Shown one piece after another: positions 42,483 through 50,530 of a DNA stretch of 51,261 nucleotides. The notes beneath the pieces are model-generated. The model was not told the origin of the DNA and made no database searches. It was given only the letters and a program-made list of their open reading frames with translations. The position numbers were made by a program, and so were the translations under genes. This DNA comes from CALGFH01 sp036003705. GTDB taxonomy: Bacteria > Actinomycetota > CALGFH01. Position 1 is the stretch's first letter. Each line of letters begins with the position of its first letter. The stretch is taken from assembly GCA_036003705.1 (NCBI GenBank), contig DASYSE010000026.1:1-51261 (forward strand), written 5' to 3'.

Positions 42483-42694
42483 GCTTGCTTGCTCTGCCAT
42501 CCGATTTTCTGTCGGATGCGCCTTGATCATCCCGATGATCACCCAGACGATCCGTCTGGATCCGTCTGGAGCCGTCTGGACCGACGAGCCATCCAACGTG
42601 AGCAGGCCAGATCCGTCCGGAGCCGTCCAGGTCGACGCCGAGCATCCGGGTCGTAATCGGAAGGTCGAGGGTTCGAATCCGACCTCGGGCTCCA
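42483..42694 (+). repeat. Att-like module, copy A (hairpin + repeats + tRNA-Thr 3' part)
   Basis: Starts with GCTTGCTTGC, then a hairpin CATCCGA-N7-TCGGATG (42498-42518), a palindrome GATCATCCCGATGATC, several CCGTCTGGA words, and ends with the 3' two-thirds of a tRNA-Thr(CGT) at 42640-42694 (anticodon loop GTCGTAA, T loop TTCGAAT, CTCGGGC-T-CCA). No 5' tRNA part is present. The T stem is mismatched (GAGGG against CCGAC). Almost the whole unit recurs at 46653-46863, about 4.17 kb away, with roughly nine of ten positions equal by eye. This is probably an attachment-site scar. Apart from it, 42408-42802 holds nothing I can identify. Confidence 0.75.
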
Positions 42695-42802
42695 AGGTCC
42701 CAAGTCTGCGCCCATCGCCGAACCGGCTAATCGGCCCTGCCGCACCGGCTACGCTGGGAAGACCGCACGCGTCGGCGCCTGGACCGGCGCAGATGCGCCG
42801 AG

Positions 42803-43642
42803 TTAGCCGGCCTGTCCGGGTGTGGCGAGCACGGCGGTCTGCGCTAGGAACCGCAGGATCTCGTCGACAGTTTGGGGGCCGTTCAATAGCGCCGCATCGT
42901 TGTGGTCGGCGCCGGGCACCAGCATGAACCGCTTGGGGGCGGAGGCCGCGTCATACAGCCGCCTGCTGAGCGCCGCAGGCACGATCTGGTCGCGTTCCCC
43001 CGCGATCACCAGCAGCGGCACAGTCAGTTGGGCCACCCGGGCGGCGGACGCATAGCGGTCGGTGAGCAGCCACTTGACCGGCAACCAGGGATAGTGCAGC
43101 CGACCGACGTCGGTCAGGGAGGTGAACGGGGAGCGCAGGATCAGCGCCGCCGGCGGCCGCTCAACTGCCAGCCGCAGCGCAACCGCCGCACCGAGCGACT
43201 CTCCGAAGTAGGCGATTCGACCCGGGTCGACCTCTGGCCGGGCGGCCAGCCAGGCCTGGGCCGCCCGGGCGTCGGCGGCCAGGCCGCCCTCGGACGGACG
43301 GCCGAGGTTGCCACCATAGCCGCGATAGTCGAACAGCAGCACCGACAGCCCTGCCCGGGACAGGGCGGCGGCCAGCGGCGCCCGCAGCGCCCGGTTGCCG
43401 CCGTTGCCGTTGCAGACCAGCACGGCCGGTGCTGGGCCGCCGCCTTGGGCTGGCAGGAACCAGCCGCCGAGGTGGATGCCGTCCTCGGTCTCAAAGACGA
43501 TCTCCTGGCCGCCGGTCAGTACCGAGGAGGCCGCCGGCAGCCGGCCGGGCAAGGGGAAGTAGATCAGCCGACGCTGCTGGGACCAGATCAGCCCCAGCAG
43601 AACCGCTGCCAGCAGCCCGACCGTGACCAAGGCGGCGAGCAT
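42803..43642 (-). CDS. Membrane-anchored alpha/beta hydrolase
   Basis: A 279-residue serine hydrolase with an N-terminal membrane segment (LAALVTVGLLAAVLLGLIW), then an alpha/beta-hydrolase domain like the BEM46/YfhR group. The nucleophile elbow is YFGESLGAAVALRLA, the oxyanion-region motif is CNGNGGNRALR, the acid is Asp in AGERDQIVP and the base His in PGADHNDAAL. All three catalytic residues are present. The family's physiological substrate is not known; esterase or peptidase activity is possible. ATG 43642 has GAGAGGAGGA about ten bases upstream. It is isolated between an att-like module and a frameshifted lipocalin-like gene on the same strand. Confidence 0.87.
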   Translation of the reverse strand: MLAALVTVGLLAAVLLGLIWSQQRRLIYFPLPGRLPAASSVLTGGQEIVFETEDGIHLGGWFLPAQGGGPAPAVLVCNGNGGNRALRAPLAAALSRAGLSVLLFDYRGYGGNLGRPSEGGLAADARAAQAWLAARPEVDPGRIAYFGESLGAAVALRLAVERPPAALILRSPFTSLTDVGRLHYPWLPVKWLLTDRYASAARVAQLTVPLLVIAGERDQIVPAALSRRLYDAASAPKRFMLVPGADHNDAALLNGPQTVDEILRFLAQTAVLATPGQAG

Positions 43643-43776
43643 GGTGTGCGGTCCTCCTCTCCGTCCGAGACGTTCGGTCGTCATCATCCGGATCCTGCCG
43701 TGCGCGCCGCGGGCTCGTCCCGTCGGGCTGCCGTCCAGCATGGCGCCGAACGGACGGCGGTGCATGCCGTCGCTGC

Positions 43777-44234
43777 TCAGCGGCCCGGTCGGTCCGGGTC
43801 GACCCGCTCCCAGACCAGGCAGGGCACCTGCTGCTTGCCCGACAGCAGCAGCGGGCTGGTGCTCAGGGTCAGCCGGTCCCCGGCGAGCTCCACCCACCGC
43901 TCCTGATCGCTGCCCACCCAGTTGGGGAACAGCGACAGCTCCACATGGTGGATGACGCGGTCGCCATGGAAGCCGTAGCGGCCCGCGTAGGCGACAAAGC
44001 CCTCGACGGCCTGGGCCTGCTCCTCGGTGGACCCGCCGAGCAGGTCGCCGGCAGCGAACCCGGCCCGGCCCCGCCGCGAGATGGTGATGGAGCAGCGGCC
44101 GTCGGCGGCGTAGATCACATAGCCGAGGGCGTCGGTCCCCATCGGGTAGGTGACCTGGCCGTCGGCGGCCTGGTTCTCCCAGGAGACCAGCCGCCAGGCT
44201 CCACCAGGGCATCACGCGCCTGCGCCTTGTTCAT
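43777..44234 (-). pseudogene. Lipocalin-like domain protein, frameshifted near its start
   Basis: The body (MGTDALGYVIYAADGRCSIT, FVAYAGRYGFHGDRVIHHVE, SLFPNWVGSDQERWVELAG) is a lipocalin-like domain typical of actinobacterial and proteobacterial proteins of ~150 residues. The natural start is ATG 44234 with GGGAGG before it, giving NKAQARDALV. Then one G is missing near 44202; repairing it joins GAWRLVSWENQAADGQVTYP to the body. As written the frame stops early upstream and only 121 residues from an internal ATG are readable. The lost base is in a G-run. Confidence 0.72.
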
Positions 44235-44289
44235 GCCGGCCTCCCGGACGAGATCACGGGGAACGATTGGTGGGCAGGGGAGCAGGGGC

Positions 44290-44310
44290 GGTCATTCTCT
44301 CAGTCATTCC
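44290..44310 (+). other. Pair of arm-like repeats
   Basis: GGTCATTC at 44290 and AGTCATTC at 44302, with the same 12-base spacing as at 50673/50685. The next ~40 bases also resemble those following 50692 (GCCG-AAC, then G-GCGCA and GACGAC words). No intact tRNA part follows; a TTCGAGG sequence at about 44437 is only vaguely tRNA-like. The rest of 44235-44498 shows no gene. Confidence 0.45.
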
Positions 44311-44498
44311 ACTGGCCGCAACCTGGCGCGACGGGAGCGCATCTGCTGGACGACGCATCAGATTGAGCTGCGAGGATGGCAAAGGCCAGCATCGCGTGGA
44401 CGGCGGTAAAGCAACTACGGATCTGGCGGTTGGGGGTTCGAGGCCCTGGGCGACGCGCGGCCTCCACCGGGATGCCGTTCACTGGTTCCCGAGCCCCC

Positions 44499-44530
44499 TT
44501 GACTTCGGTACTTAGGTACAGGGTTACCGT
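44499..44530 (+). promoter_or_regulatory. MerR-type promoter/operator
   Basis: TTGACT (-35) is followed after 19 bases by TTACCG (or 20 by TACCGT). The spacer contains a GTAC-TTAG-GTAC dyad. This long-spacer, dyad-in-spacer design is the hallmark of promoters controlled by MerR proteins, and the TTGACT plus GTAC-N4-GTAC arrangement is close to the mercury operon promoter. It precedes the gene at 44581, and merR follows, so autoregulation is likely. Confidence 0.75.
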
Positions 44531-44580
44531 GCTGACACGGCCCTCATCCCAGGCCGGCCAGCAGCGACATGGAGGTCGCC

Positions 44581-44949
44581 ATGTCCCAGGCAAGCATCCC
44601 GATTCACAGCCCGGCCCCAGCGCCGGACGGGCCGATCGCCTGCACCCTGCACCCAAACGAGTACGCCGGGCGGCTGGAGGACTTCCGCCAGGGCGTGTTC
44701 ACCCACCTGGTCGGGATGGAGCGGCCCGAGCCCACCCGGCTGCGCCTCATCCTGGCCGGCGACACCGACCCCGACGCGGTGCGGGACCTGCTGATCCGCG
44801 AGCAGGGCTGCTGCGCCTTCATGAGCTTCACCATCACCCACCGGCAGGGGAAGCTGGAGGCCGATCTGGAGGTGCCCGCCGAGGCCGCCCCGACCCTGGA
44901 CGGCCTAGTCAGCCTGGCTGAGCTGGCCGCCCCGGCGGTGGCGCGATGA
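44581..44949 (+). CDS. Hypothetical protein with CC motif, first gene of a MerR-controlled operon
   Basis: A 122-residue soluble protein. It has IACTLHPNEYAGRLEDFRQG, RLILAGDTDPDAVRDLLIRE and QGCCAFMSFTITHRQGKLEA. The adjacent Cys-Cys plus a single earlier Cys in IACT are the only cysteines and might bind a soft metal. I know the pattern only from unnamed actinobacterial genes next to merR. ATG 44581 follows GGAGGTCGCC; the ATG at 44569 is the other choice. It lies 50 bases behind a mer-like promoter and 13 bases before merR, so it is probably induced by the MerR ligand. A role in metal or thiol-reactive compound handling is inferred. Confidence 0.7.
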   Translation: MSQASIPIHSPAPAPDGPIACTLHPNEYAGRLEDFRQGVFTHLVGMERPEPTRLRLILAGDTDPDAVRDLLIREQGCCAFMSFTITHRQGKLEADLEVPAEAAPTLDGLVSLAELAAPAVAR

Positions 44950-44962
44950 CCGGTGGCTGTCG

Positions 44963-45406
44963 GTGAGCGGCCGAGGGCTGCGGACCGGGGAGCTGGCCGA
45001 GCGGGCCGGGGTGAACATCCAGACCCTGCGTTACTACGAACGCCGCGGTCTGCTATCCGCCCCTGCCCGCCGGCCGTCGGGGCAACGGGAGTATGCGGAG
45101 GACGCGGTTCGGTTGTTGCGCACCATCAAAGCCGTGCAGCGCCTGGGGTTCACCCTGGCCGAGATCGAGGAGCTGCTCGAGCTGTCAGAGCACCGACGGG
45201 GCACCCAGGAGCTGCACCAGCGGGCCCAGGCCAAGGTGGCCGAGATCGACGCCCGGATCGGCCAGCTCCAGCAGATGCGCCAGACGCTGGTGGCGGTCAT
45301 GGCGGCCGAGTGTGACTCGCTGACCGACTGCTCCTGCGGGCTGGGCTGCCCGCTGCCTGAGCTTGAGATCACCGAACTCGGGGGCGCCAAGGGCGACCAC
45401 GACTGA
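44963..45406 (+). CDS. MerR-family transcriptional regulator
   Basis: A 147-residue metal-responsive-type regulator. The N-terminal winged helix is LRTGELAERAGVNIQTLRYY followed by ERRGLL. The dimerising helix is near residues 82-115, and a Cys-rich C-terminus follows (Cys117, 123, 125 and 129 in CDSLTDCSCGLGCPLPELE). Classical mercury MerR uses Cys82, Cys117 and Cys126; here the first is missing (Gln82), while equivalents of the other two are present with extra cysteines. The ligand may therefore be a different soft metal. GTG 44963. The DNA-binding site is presumably the mer-like promoter at 44499-44530. Confidence 0.88.
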   Translation: MSGRGLRTGELAERAGVNIQTLRYYERRGLLSAPARRPSGQREYAEDAVRLLRTIKAVQRLGFTLAEIEELLELSEHRRGTQELHQRAQAKVAEIDARIGQLQQMRQTLVAVMAAECDSLTDCSCGLGCPLPELEITELGGAKGDHD

Positions 45407-45615
45407 ACCCCCGCCAACTCCGCAGACTCGGAGGCCCGCTCAGGCCGGTGGGCTGGCCGTGGCCGCCTGCCTGGCCGCCTGCCTGGCCGTCTGCCTGCTC
45501 CCGGTCGCGGCCGCCAGCGGGGCTACTCGCCGGCCTGGTCAGCGCCGTGAGCGGCGCGCTCCTGCCCGCTGCCCTGCTGGGCCTGGTCGCGGGAGGCGCC
45601 GCCGGGGTGCGGTAG
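45363..45615 (+). pseudogene. Small Cys-containing membrane protein, frameshifted
   Basis: One frame gives a first membrane helix with spaced cysteines (VAACLAACLAVCLLPVAAAS) and, after a shift near 45523, another gives a second helix pair (GLLAGLVSAVSGALLPAALL, then GLVAGGAAGVR) and stop. The shift lies in a G-run. The start would be TTG 45363, overlapping the end of merR, as in a coupled operon. Together it looks like a two- or three-helix transporter-like protein, similar in size and cysteine content to MerT-like proteins, but I could not confirm the family. It would be the third gene of the MerR-controlled operon. Confidence 0.4.
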
Positions 45616-45755
45616 TGGTGGCACCGCCGCCCCACAGCAGCGACCGCACTGTGTGGCTTGGAGGCGCCTGCCACTAGCCATGCTGGTATGCCTCTCGGGT
45701 CCGGGATCGATACGCCGGAGGCAAGCCAGCCTGGCCGCAGGTCAGGGTGACGGCC

Positions 45756-46132
45756 ATGACCGTGCTGCGCTCGATCCTGCTGTTCGCGGTGGCCGCGCTG
45801 GCCGAGATCGGCGGCGCCTGGCTGGTCTGGCAAGGCGTCCGCGAACATCGCGGCCTGATCGTCGTCGGCGCCGGGATCCTCGCCCTTGGCCTCTATGGGT
45901 TCGTGGCACCTTCCAACCCGACCCCCACTTCGGGCGCATCCTGGCCGCCTATGGCGGGGTGTTCGTGGCCGGCTCCCTGGCCTGGGGTGTGCTGGTCGAT
46001 GGGTTCCGGCCCGACCGCTACGACCTGCTCGGTGCCGCCTTGTGGCTGGCCGGGGTGGCCGTGATCATGTACGCACCCCGGGCAGCTAGGACCAGATCGA
46101 CCCGCGCCGAGCAGGGGGGAGCACGTGACTGA
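45756..46132 (+). pseudogene. YnfA/UPF0060-family small membrane protein, frameshifted
   Basis: ATG 45756 begins MTVLRSILLFAVAALAEIGG, then AWLVWQGVREHRGLIVVGAG and LALGLYGFVA: the start of the YnfA family of four-helix SMR-like membrane proteins. One C is missing near 45910; repaired, the sequence continues TFQPDPHFGRILAAYGGVFV, AGSLAWGVLVDGFRPDRYDL and LAGVAVIMYAPR to the stop at 46132. All family hallmarks are present after repair. The usual length is about 108 residues; here the C-terminus is ~15 residues longer and overlaps the next gene's GTG. Some relatives are linked to efflux, but the function is not settled. Confidence 0.75.
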
Positions 46133-46510
46133 GGCCAACAAGACGGTCGTTCGCCGGCTGGTCGACGAGGTCTTCAACGGCGGCCACGTGGAGGTGATCG
46201 ACGAGCTCTATGCGTCCGAGCTGGCCGGAGCGGCCAAGCGCTGGATTGCGCCGTTCCGGGCCAGCTTCCCCGATGTCCACATGGAATCGTGGAGCTGATC
46301 GCCGAGGGCGACAAGGTCGTCGTCCGGTTCACCTGCTCGGCCACCCACCTGGGAGCATGGCTCGGCCAGGCCCCCACGGGGCGTCGGTTCGAGCGGGTCG
46401 ATGAGGTCTGGATCTTGGGGTTCCGCGACGGCAGGATCGTGCACGTCTGGTCGCTGGAGGACACCCTCGACCGGCTGCGACAACTCGGACTCACGCTGCA
46501 GCAGCGTTAA
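46125..46510 (+). pseudogene. SnoaL-like (NTF2-fold) protein, frameshifted
   Basis: GTG 46125, with GGGGGGAG just before it and overlapping the ynfA stop, gives TEANKTVVRRLVDEVFNGGH, DELYASELAG and FRASFPDVHME. One A is missing at about 46291 (an A-run); adding it gives IVELIAEGDKVVVRFTCSAT, GRRFERVDEVWILGFRDGRI and the end at 46510. The intact protein would be ~128 residues with an NTF2-like fold (polyketide cyclase or ester-binding type), of unknown substrate. As written, translation stops after ~57 residues. Confidence 0.75.
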
Positions 46511-46652
46511 CACTCAGTGTCGGCTCCTGCCGGTGGTGCTGAGGCCGGTTCTCCGCAGGCTGGATCGCACTAGCCGATGAACCGTTTGTGACGGATCTGC
46601 GTCCCTGGCGCACTGGCGGCTTGCTATGTGATAGGGGACCAGCAGCTTGGTA

Positions 46653-46863
46653 GCTTGCTTGCCTTGGCATCCGATTCTCTGTCGGATGCGCCCTGATCAT
46701 CCCGATGATCATCCAGACGATCCTTCTGGATCCTTCTAGAGCCGTCTGGAACAACAGCGCATCCACGTGAGCAGGCTAGATCCGTCTGGAGCCGACCAGG
46801 CCGACGCCGAGCATCCGACTCGTAATCGGAAGGTCGAGGGTTCGAATCCCTCCTCGGGCTCCA
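46653..46863 (+). repeat. Att-like module, copy B (hairpin + repeats + tRNA-Thr 3' part)
   Basis: Same design as copy A: GCTTGCTTGCC, hairpin CATCCGA-N7-TCGGATG (46668-46688), GATCATCCCGATGATC, degenerated CCKTCTGGA words, and the tRNA-Thr 3' part at 46809-46863. In this copy the anticodon arm (TCCGA-CTCGTAA-TCGGA) and T arm (GAGGG-TTCGAAT-CCCTC) are perfectly paired and CCA is encoded. The 5' third of the tRNA is absent, so it cannot make a tRNA. Before it, 46511-46652 holds no gene. Confidence 0.78.
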
Positions 46864-46926
46864 AAACCGCGGGTCAGAGGGTATTTCTGGGATTGCTGAC
46901 CGCGCAGCGGCAACAGGCGGTCATTC
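46864..46926 (+). other. Left-end-like sequence after the tRNA fragment of copy B
   Basis: Right after the tRNA fragment come CGCGGGTCAGAGG and, ~40 bases on, GGCGGTCATTCC. The same two words in the same order follow tRNA-Met at 37190 (CGCAGGTCACAGG ... GCGGTCATTCC). There they lead to an integrase remnant; here no integrase is left and the mgtA-type gene follows on the minus strand. Confidence 0.5.
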
Positions 46927-46962
46927 CTTCGGGTGAATCAGCATCGCCATTCCACATTCGCC

Positions 46963-49647
46963 TCAAGGAATTCTCACACGTGCCGAGTGCGGCGTGGCGT
47001 GCTGGGTGAAGCGGGCGGCGCGCCGTTGGATGCGCCGCTGGCGTCGTTCCTGGTGGGTTGCCGGTGGCCGGCGGGGGCGGGCTTGGACGGCGTAGAAGCG
47101 GCGCTTGACGATCTCGACCAGCAGCAGGTAGGTGGCGATCATCCCCAGCAGGATGAGAAAGAAGCTGACGGGCAGGGTGGCGAACCCGAGGAAGCCAGCC
47201 AGCGGGGTGAACGGCAGGACCGCGCCGATGAGCGCGCAGGTCACGGGCGTGATGAACATCGGGAGGCTGGGGCGGCTGCGGAAGAACGGGACCCGCCGCG
47301 TGCGGATGACGTACACCACCAGGGTCTGGGTGGCGAGGGACTCGACGAACCAGCCGCTGCGGAACTCGCTGTGAGTGGCGTGGAGGAGTTGCAGCATCAC
47401 CAAGAACGTCAGGAAGTCGAAGACCGAGCTGACGGGGCCGAACACGAGCATGAACCGCCGCACGAAGCCGATGTCCCACGCGGCGGGTCGGGCGAGCACC
47501 TCGGGGTCGACGCGGTCGGTGGGGATGGCGAGCTGGCCGGCGTCATAGAGCAGGTTGTTGAGCAGGATCTGGGAGGGCAGCATCGGCAGGAACGACAGGA
47601 ACAGCGAGGCGCCGGCGGCGCTGAACATGTTGCCGAAGTTCGACGAGGTCGCCATCAGCACGTATTTGAGAGTGTTGGCGAAGATCCGCCGGCCCTCGGT
47701 GACGCCGTCGGCGAGCACGCCGAGGTCCTTGTCCAGCAGCACGATGTCGGCGGCGTCCTTGGCCACATCGGTGGCCGACTCGACCGAGATGCCAACGTCG
47801 GCGGCGTGGAGGGCGACGGCGTCGTTGACGCCGTCGCCGAGGAAGGCGACATCGACGCCGGTGCGGCGGGCGACCTTGATGATCCTGGACTTCTGGTCGG
47901 GGCTGACCCGGGCGAACACGGTGGTGTGCGGGATGGCGGCGGCGAGGGCCTCGTTGTCGAGCCGCTCGAGCTCGGCGCCGGTGCGGACACCCTCGAGGTC
48001 CAGGCCGAGGTCGCGGCAGACCTTGGTGGCGACGATGGGGTTGTCGCCGGTGATGACCTTGACGGCCACGCCGAGCCCGTTGAGTTTGGCGATCGAGGCG
48101 CCAGCGTCGGTTTTGGGGCGGTCGACGAAGGTGAGGAAGCCGACCAAGTGCAGGTCGTGCTCGTCGGCCGGGCCCGGCGTGGTCAGCCCAGGCGCGTCGC
48201 GGGTGGCGACGGCGACGACCCGCGCGCCGTCGGCGAAGAGCCGCTCGAGGGACTTCGAGGCGTCGGCGGGGACGTCGACACAGCGGGCCAGCACCGCTTC
48301 GGGGGCGCCCTTGACGACCAGCGGCGTCGCGCCGGTGCTGGTGCGAACGGTGACCGAGGCGAGCTGACGGTCGTGGTCGAAGGGCGCGAGCCCGAGACGC
48401 TGGTAGGTGAGGGGACCGCCAGTGGCGTCGGCGGCGAGGGCCGCCGCGGCGGGCGCGGACCACAGCGCGACGTCCAGGGCGTTGCCACCCACCGGCCCGT
48501 TCGCGGTCATCGTCGCCTCGTTGCAGACCAGGCCGAGCAGCAGCGGCCAGGTCGCCGGAAGGCCGGCCGGGTCCAGGGCCTGGTCGAAGGTGATCGCCCC
48601 TTCGGTGAGGGTGCCGGTCTTGTCGGTGAACAGGACCTCGATGTTGCCCAGGTCCTCGATGGTGACCAGCCGCTTCACCAGCACCCGGCGGCGGGCCAGC
48701 TCCCGCGACCCGGTCGACAGGCTGACGCTGACAATCGCCGGGAGCAGCTGCGGGGTGATGCCGATGGCGATCGCCAGGGAGAACAGCAGCGCGTCCAACA
48801 GCGGCCGGTGGAAGGCCACGTTGATGACGAAGATCGAGGTCGTGAGCACCGCGGCGACCCCCACCAGCAGCTTGGAGAAGCCCCGAAGCCCGGCCTGGAA
48901 GGCGGTCTCGGCTTGGCGTTCGGCAAGCCCGACGGCGATCTTGCCGAACGCGGTGGCCGAGCCGGTAGCCACCACGACGCCGCGCCCGGCGCCCTGGTGG
49001 ACCACGGTGCCCATGAACGCGCACGCGGGCAGGTCGACCGCCGAATCGCCCGCCGGGACCGTCGCCGCCGACTTGACCGCCGGCATGGGCTCGCCGGTCA
49101 GGACGGCCTCGTCGCACTCCAGCTGGTCGGCCTCCAACAGCCGCAGGTCGGCCGGCACCAGGTCGCCGACGCGAAGGGCCACCACATCGCCGGGCACCAG
49201 GTCGCGCACGTCAAGGCGCTGCTGGCGGCCGTCGCGCCAGACCAGGGCCTCGTGGCGGATGTTGGCGTGCAGCGCGGCGACTGCAACCTCCGAGCGGTAC
49301 TCGTTGATGAACCCCAGCCCCACGCTCAAGACGACGATCGCGGCGATGATCGCGCCGTCGGTGGGGTCGCCGGTGGCGGCGGAGACGCCTGCCGCGGCGA
49401 GCAACAGGATGAGCAGCGGGTTGCGGAGCTGACGGCCGAGGACCCCAAGGGCGGTCACCTTGTGGGAGGCCAGTACGTTGCGGCCGACGGTGGCCAGCCG
49501 CCTGGCGGCCTGGTCGGAGGTGAGGCCAGTCTGGGTGCTACCCAGCTCATGGAGCACCGCGTCCACCGGGTGACGGGCAGCAGCCGCAAGGTCGAGCGCC
49601 GGCCGTTGTGACCATGCCGACGACACCGGCGGGGCGGCCTCGGTCAT
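46963..49647 (-). CDS. mgtA: Magnesium-translocating P-type ATPase (MgtA type)
   Basis: A P3B-type ATPase that drives Mg2+ uptake across the membrane. The 894-residue protein has the cation-ATPase N-terminus, the actuator loop LTGEPMPAVKS, the phosphorylated Asp342 in FTDKTGTLTEG, the nucleotide-domain KGAPEAVLARC, VKVITGDNPIVATKVC, and the hinge FLGDGVNDAVALHAADVGIS. The stretch ITPQLLPAIVSVSLSTGSRE and the six C-terminal membrane segments are typical of MgtA/MgtB. A basic, Arg-rich C-terminal tail of ~40 residues is unusual. I chose ATG 49647; the frame also allows ATG 49731. No leader resembling known Mg2+ sensors was recognised. It lies between the second and third att-like modules. Confidence 0.92.
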   Translation of the reverse strand: MTEAAPPVSSAWSQRPALDLAAAARHPVDAVLHELGSTQTGLTSDQAARRLATVGRNVLASHKVTALGVLGRQLRNPLLILLLAAAGVSAATGDPTDGAIIAAIVVLSVGLGFINEYRSEVAVAALHANIRHEALVWRDGRQQRLDVRDLVPGDVVALRVGDLVPADLRLLEADQLECDEAVLTGEPMPAVKSAATVPAGDSAVDLPACAFMGTVVHQGAGRGVVVATGSATAFGKIAVGLAERQAETAFQAGLRGFSKLLVGVAAVLTTSIFVINVAFHRPLLDALLFSLAIAIGITPQLLPAIVSVSLSTGSRELARRRVLVKRLVTIEDLGNIEVLFTDKTGTLTEGAITFDQALDPAGLPATWPLLLGLVCNEATMTANGPVGGNALDVALWSAPAAAALAADATGGPLTYQRLGLAPFDHDRQLASVTVRTSTGATPLVVKGAPEAVLARCVDVPADASKSLERLFADGARVVAVATRDAPGLTTPGPADEHDLHLVGFLTFVDRPKTDAGASIAKLNGLGVAVKVITGDNPIVATKVCRDLGLDLEGVRTGAELERLDNEALAAAIPHTTVFARVSPDQKSRIIKVARRTGVDVAFLGDGVNDAVALHAADVGISVESATDVAKDAADIVLLDKDLGVLADGVTEGRRIFANTLKYVLMATSSNFGNMFSAAGASLFLSFLPMLPSQILLNNLLYDAGQLAIPTDRVDPEVLARPAAWDIGFVRRFMLVFGPVSSVFDFLTFLVMLQLLHATHSEFRSGWFVESLATQTLVVYVIRTRRVPFFRSRPSLPMFITPVTCALIGAVLPFTPLAGFLGFATLPVSFFLILLGMIATYLLLVEIVKRRFYAVQARPRRPPATHQERRQRRIQRRAARFTQHATPHSARVRIP

Positions 49648-49875
49648 GGCTCGCCCGCGGCGCCAACAGTCCCGAGCCAGGCGCAATCCTGCCGGGACGC
49701 CCCGAAGACGAGCCGAATGCGCATGCCCCACCGTAACCCGCGACAGGCGTGGGCGCCGTCCACCCTCGCGCGGCGGCGCCCGTCACCCGCCTGGGCAACC
49801 CCACAAACCGGGTGGGCGTGCGGGCCTGCGATCGCGTACGTGCTTGGATGCCCCGTGGAGCTGGTGCTACAGCGC

Positions 49876-50049
49876 CAGCGGTGCCGGTGGACGAAGGGTA
49901 GCCGTGCCCAGGCCCCCGGCCCAACCCCCAGGTGGTGCCGGCATAGGTGGCGGCCAGGACGACCAGCACGATGGCGTAGATGAGGTGGGAGTCGGCGACC
50001 GGGCTGGGCGACCCAGTCGGTTCTGCAGCACTGGTGAACTGCGCGAACG
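49876..50049 (-). pseudogene. C-terminal remnant of a small membrane protein (DoxX-like?)
   Basis: On the minus strand one frame reads ADSHLIYAIVLVVLAATYAG followed by TTWGLG, and after a one-base shift another reads AWARLPFVHRHRW. This resembles the end of DoxX-type membrane proteins (a last helix, then GLG-W..LP..RR), but without the earlier helices. The remainder of 49648-50155 shows no gene. I regard it as a fragment; its identity is a guess. Confidence 0.35.
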
Positions 50050-50155
50050 GGACCGGCTAGGCTGATGGCTGGTATCCCGCGCGGTGCCGCGACGGCAGCG
50101 AGGGCAGCAGCGCCCAGTTGCGGTCTGTCGAGGGCGGGCAGGAGGCGGCGTCGCA

Positions 50156-50269
50156 ATGCGAGCCTATCGGGTGATCCTCCGGGTGGTCTTCTGGGTCATC
50201 CTCAGCGTTGTTCTCGTGGCCGCCAGCTTCTGGGTCTACGCCATCGTGACGGGTGGCAAGAACTTTTGA
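50156..50269 (+). CDS. Very small single-pass membrane protein (37 aa)
   Basis: ATG 50156, with GCAGGAGGCGG upstream, starts a 37-residue peptide: MRAYRVILRVVFWVILSVVL, then VAASFWVYAIVTGGKNF. It is one hydrophobic helix with a basic N-terminus, in-side-positive topology. The frame is open further upstream, but that part is Arg-rich and less convincing. Size and good ribosome site speak for a real gene; a chance ORF cannot be excluded. It lies 260 bases before att-like module C. Confidence 0.45.
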   Translation: MRAYRVILRVVFWVILSVVLVAASFWVYAIVTGGKNF

Positions 50270-50530
50270 GTGGGACGACCTTAACGGTGTCCCGAGCCAG
50301 GCACCGCTCGAGGGTTGGGACCTGGACCTCTGCCGGCGCCGCCGTGTCCTGACCTCAAAGGGGGCGCTCACAGCGGTCCCCTAGCCAGTCAACTCCAGGT
50401 CGCGCTGGACTCTTGGGGATTGATCGAGCGGGCCAAGCCCACTCCAACCCAGACCGCAGCCCACGGAGAACCTGACATCCCCCAACCAGACCCCTGCGGC
50501 GGAGTCGGCGGTCGACCACAGGAGTTGCTC

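Noticed and set aside
44420..44460. tRNA-like TTCGAGG with flanking G and C runs
   Set aside because: The stem does not pair beyond three positions and no anticodon arm or CCA end is present; too weak to call.
46787..46863. Possible full-length tRNA around copy B, with GGAGCC pairing to GGCTCC
   Set aside because: With the T arm in register the acceptor strand must be CTCGGGC, requiring GCCCGAG at the 5' end, which is absent; no D arm is seen. GGAGCC is part of the repeated CCGTCTGGAGCC words of the module.
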